Assembly: GCA_963580285.1 (NCBI GenBank)
Contig: OY757011.1
Location: 204,121,644-204,185,643, forward strand
DNA from: Lucinisca nassula
Taxonomy: Eukaryota; Mollusca; Bivalvia; Lucinida; Lucinidae
Direction of reading: 5' to 3'
DNA: 64,000 nt
In this document: one piece after another, positions 61,345 through 64,000 of the stretch
How the letters are laid out: every line of letters starts with the position of its first letter
How positions within the stretch are numbered: the stretch's first letter is position 1
Translations under genes and position numbers: made by a program
The notes under the pieces: model-generated
Database searches by the model: none
Told to the model about the DNA's origin: nothing
Seen by the model: only the letters and a program-made list of their open reading frames with translations

Positions 61345-63855
61345 TTATAGATACTGAACTTCTTCTTTAAGATATTTTTGTTTCACAGGATTCATCCTGT
61401 ATGGGTGTTGTTTTACAGGTTTAGAACCATTTATGTCCACATCGTGAAATATTTTGTCTGTCCGTGTTGGAATGTCATGAAATAAGTGTTCATATTCAAA
61501 AATCAGCTGTTTCAGTTCATTCCGCTGATTTGGCTCTAGATGTGACAGTTTCTGGTCAAGATTCTGTAGAATGTCAGAATTCTGAAGTTTTGATGATGTG
61601 GGATCCGACTTCACTGAATTAATATCCTCACAGTCATTGTCACGTGAATTAAGTGAAACAGAGCTAACTAGATTGACTGATGTTAAAGATGTATTGTCCC
61701 TATCTATGTATTCCTTAAGCATGTTTATATGACATAGCTGCTTTAGCTTGCGCCTCCCAGGAGTGTTTATTATGTAATTTACGTCACTGATCTTTTTGTC
61801 TACAGTGTATGGACCATAAAACCTGGCCTGCAACGATTTTCCTGGAATAGGCAAAAGAGCTAGTACCTTATCATCTGGTTTAAAATTCCTTTCTTTTGTC
61901 CCTATGTCATATAGCTGTTTCATTTTCCTTTGGGCTGACTGAAGATTGGTCCGAGCAGCCTCACAAGCTTTTGAAAGTCTAGTTTTGAAATCGGACACAT
62001 ATTGAAGTAAATTCAGGGAGGTGTCATCATTGGAGAGAAATTTCTCTTTGAGAAGTTTCAAAGAACCACGAATAGTATGGCCAAATACTAATTCAAATGG
62101 ACTGAAGCCAAGAGATTCTTGCACAGATTCTCTTACAGCAAATAAAAGATGGATGCCGTCATCCCCATCCTTCTCTGTGTCAAAGCAATATGATCTTATC
62201 ATGTTTTTCAATGTTTGATGGAATCTTTCAAGGGCGCCTTGACTTTCAGGATGATAGGCCGATGACTTATACTGAACAATGCCAAGTTCATGCATTACTT
62301 GTTGAAATATCCCAGACATAAAATTTGAGCCTTGGTCTGACTGAATAGATTTAGGAAGCGCAACAAATGTGAAAAACTTCACTAAGGCCTTGACGATTGT
62401 CTTAGTTTTGATATTTCTTAAGGGAATGGCTTCAGGAAAACGTGTGGAAGCACACATAATAGTCAAAAGATATTCACAGCCAGACTTAGTTCTGGGCAAA
62501 GGACCCACACAGTCTATAATTATTCGACTGAAAGGTTCATCAAAAGCAGGTATAGGCTGCAAGTGAGCCTTAGGTATAGTCTGATTGGGTTTTCCTACCA
62601 TTTGGCAAGTATGGCAGGACCTACAATGCTGAGAAACATCTGATTTTAACCCAGGCCAGTAAAAATGATTAAGAATCTTGTGATAGGTTTTATTTACATC
62701 TAAATGTCCTGACATGGGAGTTTCATGTGCCAAGTTTAATATTTGGGAACGGTAAACCCGTGGAACCACTATCTGGTGGTTGACAGTCCACTCGTCTTCT
62801 GCTGAGACGTCTGGTGGACGCCATTTTCTCATAAGAATGTCATTTTTGACATAATAGCAGACTGGGACCTGAGATACTTCCTGCTCATCTAAGGCCCTTT
62901 CAAATAAAGGCGAAATTTCAGGATCCTTATGCTGTTCTATAGCTAGTTGATACCCAGACATTATGTCATGCCCTAGATTGAAAGATGAGTTATTCTCATG
63001 AAAATCTGTCTGCTTATCAGGCAGGCTTGGAGACAGAGACCTTGTTATCTCGTCATTAAAAGACTGACCCAAAAAGGTATCAGTTAAATCAAAATCCTGT
63101 TTCCCATCAGTTTGCTTGGCCTTACGTGCCATAGCCCTTGTGACTGCACAAGACGGATAAAGATCAGGAATTTCCTGCTCAATGGGATCAGGCGGTTGGT
63201 CTATGCAAGGATTAGTAGTCAAAAGTGGGTTTACCACAACCTTATCTCCAGCTAAGTCATTGCCTAGCAACAAATGAACACCTTTAAAAGGTAAATAAGG
63301 TCTAATACCAACAGCCACTGAACCGGATACCAAGTCTGATGACAAATAAACGTTATGAAGCGGAACATTAACAAATCCACATTCCACACCCTGAATAAGG
63401 ACACTTTGGCCCATAGAAGTCTTCTCAGAAAAAGGCAGAGTATCTGCTAGAATAAGAGATTGAGAAGCTCCGGTATCTCGTAAGATTTTAATAGGGGTAG
63501 GATGGGCATAACTGTCACCATTTAGTGACACAAAACCATCTGATAAGAATGGTTCATAACACTCCATAACTGTATCAGTCTCAGATAATTTGGTATCAGA
63601 AAGAGTTTCTTCCCTTACACAAGACTGTGGTTTTGGCCTTATAGAAGTCAAGCCTGTAGGCTTAAGTTCCGCTTGTCTTTCTCTTTCTTTCCTTCGCTTC
63701 AATTTTAAACACTCAGAGATCAAATGACCTGTAGTTTTACAATAATAACAAACTACTTGAGATTGAGATAAGGGATTCTGGTCTTTGTTTCCACCAGAAG
63801 GTTTGGAAAAATTTGGGCTTCTGTTTTCACCAGATGGTTTGGAAGGATTCTGGCT
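61345..63855 (-). CDS. Zinc knuckle, protease, integrase and RT N-terminal lead of the Gmr1-type element
   Basis: The open stretch starts after a stop at 63856-63858 and holds a CCHC zinc knuckle (CYYCKTTGHLISEC, 63709-63750). Numbering residues from the codon at 63723, the aspartyl protease has DTGASQS (D83) and LLLGNDLAG near 151. The integrase has an HHCC zinc site (H333, H340, C370, C373) and the catalytic triad D404, D463, E499 with the standard 35-residue D-E spacing. It also has a GPY/F-like module, ARFYGPYTVDKKISDVNYII, near 633. The last 60 residues (KPVKQHPYRMNPVKQKYLKE) are the N-terminal lead of reverse transcriptase, so integrase precedes RT. Ends at a single TAA after which the same frame continues into RT. 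Confidence 0.9.
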   Translation of the reverse strand, partial: SQNPSKPSGENRSPNFSKPSGGNKDQNPLSQSQVVCYYCKTTGHLISECLKLKRRKERERQAELKPTGLTSIRPKPQSCVREETLSDTKLSETDTVMECYEPFLSDGFVSLNGDSYAHPTPIKILRDTGASQSLILADTLPFSEKTSMGQSVLIQGVECGFVNVPLHNVYLSSDLVSGSVAVGIRPYLPFKGVHLLLGNDLAGDKVVVNPLLTTNPCIDQPPDPIEQEIPDLYPSCAVTRAMARKAKQTDGKQDFDLTDTFLGQSFNDEITRSLSPSLPDKQTDFHENNSSFNLGHDIMSGYQLAIEQHKDPEISPLFERALDEQEVSQVPVCYYVKNDILMRKWRPPDVSAEDEWTVNHQIVVPRVYRSQILNLAHETPMSGHLDVNKTYHKILNHFYWPGLKSDVSQHCRSCHTCQMVGKPNQTIPKAHLQPIPAFDEPFSRIIIDCVGPLPRTKSGCEYLLTIMCASTRFPEAIPLRNIKTKTIVKALVKFFTFVALPKSIQSDQGSNFMSGIFQQVMHELGIVQYKSSAYHPESQGALERFHQTLKNMIRSYCFDTEKDGDDGIHLLFAVRESVQESLGFSPFELVFGHTIRGSLKLLKEKFLSNDDTSLNLLQYVSDFKTRLSKACEAARTNLQSAQRKMKQLYDIGTKERNFKPDDKVLALLPIPGKSLQARFYGPYTVDKKISDVNYIINTPGRRKLKQLCHINMLKEYIDRDNTSLTSVNLVSSVSLNSRDNDCEDINSVKSDPTSSKLQNSDILQNLDQKLSHLEPNQRNELKQLIFEYEHLFHDIPTRTDKIFHDVDINGSKPVKQHPYRMNPVKQKYLKEEVQYL

Positions 63856-63858
63856 TTA

Positions 63859-64000
63859 ATTTTCACCAGAAAGTTTGGGCATAGTACTAGATGTAGGGCT
63901 ATAACTACCAGAGGGATTACTGGGATAGAATCTTGGACCTGTCTGTGGATTATAAGGTTTTCGAGGATAAGGCCTGTTCACAAATGAGACTTTATGAGTC
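63859..64000 (-). pseudogene. Gag C-terminal fragment (runs off the window)
   Basis: Minus-strand frame open to the window edge, in phase with the downstream ORF but closed by TAA at 63856-63858. Proline/serine-rich with a PSGEN-like motif that recurs downstream of the stop, suggesting a short internal repeat in the linker before the zinc knuckle. Confidence 0.6.

Larger units (their letters stand above)
59231..64000 (-). mobile_element. Ty3/gypsy-type LTR retrotransposon with Gmr1-like domain order (partial)
   Basis: In minus-strand order: Gag tail with zinc knuckle, protease, integrase, reverse transcriptase, RNase H, polypurine tract, LTR. Integrase upstream of reverse transcriptase is the Ty1/copia order, but RT, RNase H and integrase sequences are of Ty3/gypsy type. 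This combination defines the Gmr1 group. Two in-frame stops interrupt the coding region (63856-63858 and 61345-61347). The 5' LTR and most of Gag lie beyond the window edge. Confidence 0.85.

Overview
The window looks like accessory, transposon-dense DNA from an invertebrate animal. I lean towards a bivalve mollusc, but only weakly, from the mix of tRNA-headed SINEs ending in CGTTAAAC, tandem intronic-type repeats and many hairpin-centred MITEs. There are no operons, no rRNA and no bacterial signatures. Apart from retrotransposon genes, the only host-like coding evidence is a possible first exon of a secreted CAP-superfamily protein (52105-52272, minus). Family labels used here (A, B, C, D, E, F, G, K, P, H, SINE-1 to -6, LINE-L, LINE-M) are my own.

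Layout. 0-10 kb: family A/B MITEs, a LINE-L fragment split by retroposon H, SINE-5, SINE-2 and SINE-1 with clear target-site duplications (TSDs), and family G and K MITEs with 4-bp and 11-bp TSDs. 10-20 kb: SINE-3, MITEs E, C and B, large palindromes, a decayed LINE-L reverse-transcriptase region, and a 1.2-kb minisatellite of 25-bp units split by a SINE-3. 20-31 kb: tandem hairpin repeats, a perfect 44-bp-arm hairpin, a tandem repeat field carrying SINE-1, a B/C chimaeric MITE, and an 826-bp terminal-inverted-repeat (TIR) element. 32-42 kb: family F elements, H copies, long direct duplications around an A MITE and an H copy, and a 523-bp TIR transposon filled with an array of 21-bp palindromic units. 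43-47 kb: a nearly intact endonuclease/reverse-transcriptase LINE with one frameshift. 47-58 kb: nested A/B/C/H elements, the CAP exon, SINE-2, and a 2.3-kb hAT-type element whose empty site can be inferred from a paralogous repeat near 32.2 kb. 59-64 kb: the 3' part of a Ty3/gypsy-type LTR retrotransposon on the minus strand, with integrase encoded upstream of reverse transcriptase (Gmr1-type order) and a SINE inside its 3' LTR.

Main idea from the hunt. Families A, B and C have different ends but share one near-perfect hairpin core (arm GTTAGAACCGCC or its paired variant ATTAGAATCGCC). Copies break, lose sequence symmetrically, or switch from one family to another at or beside the hairpin apex. 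Together these suggest that the palindrome is a hub for template switching or recombination that shuffles left and right arms between non-autonomous transposons. This is inference from patterns in one window and needs genome-wide copies to test.
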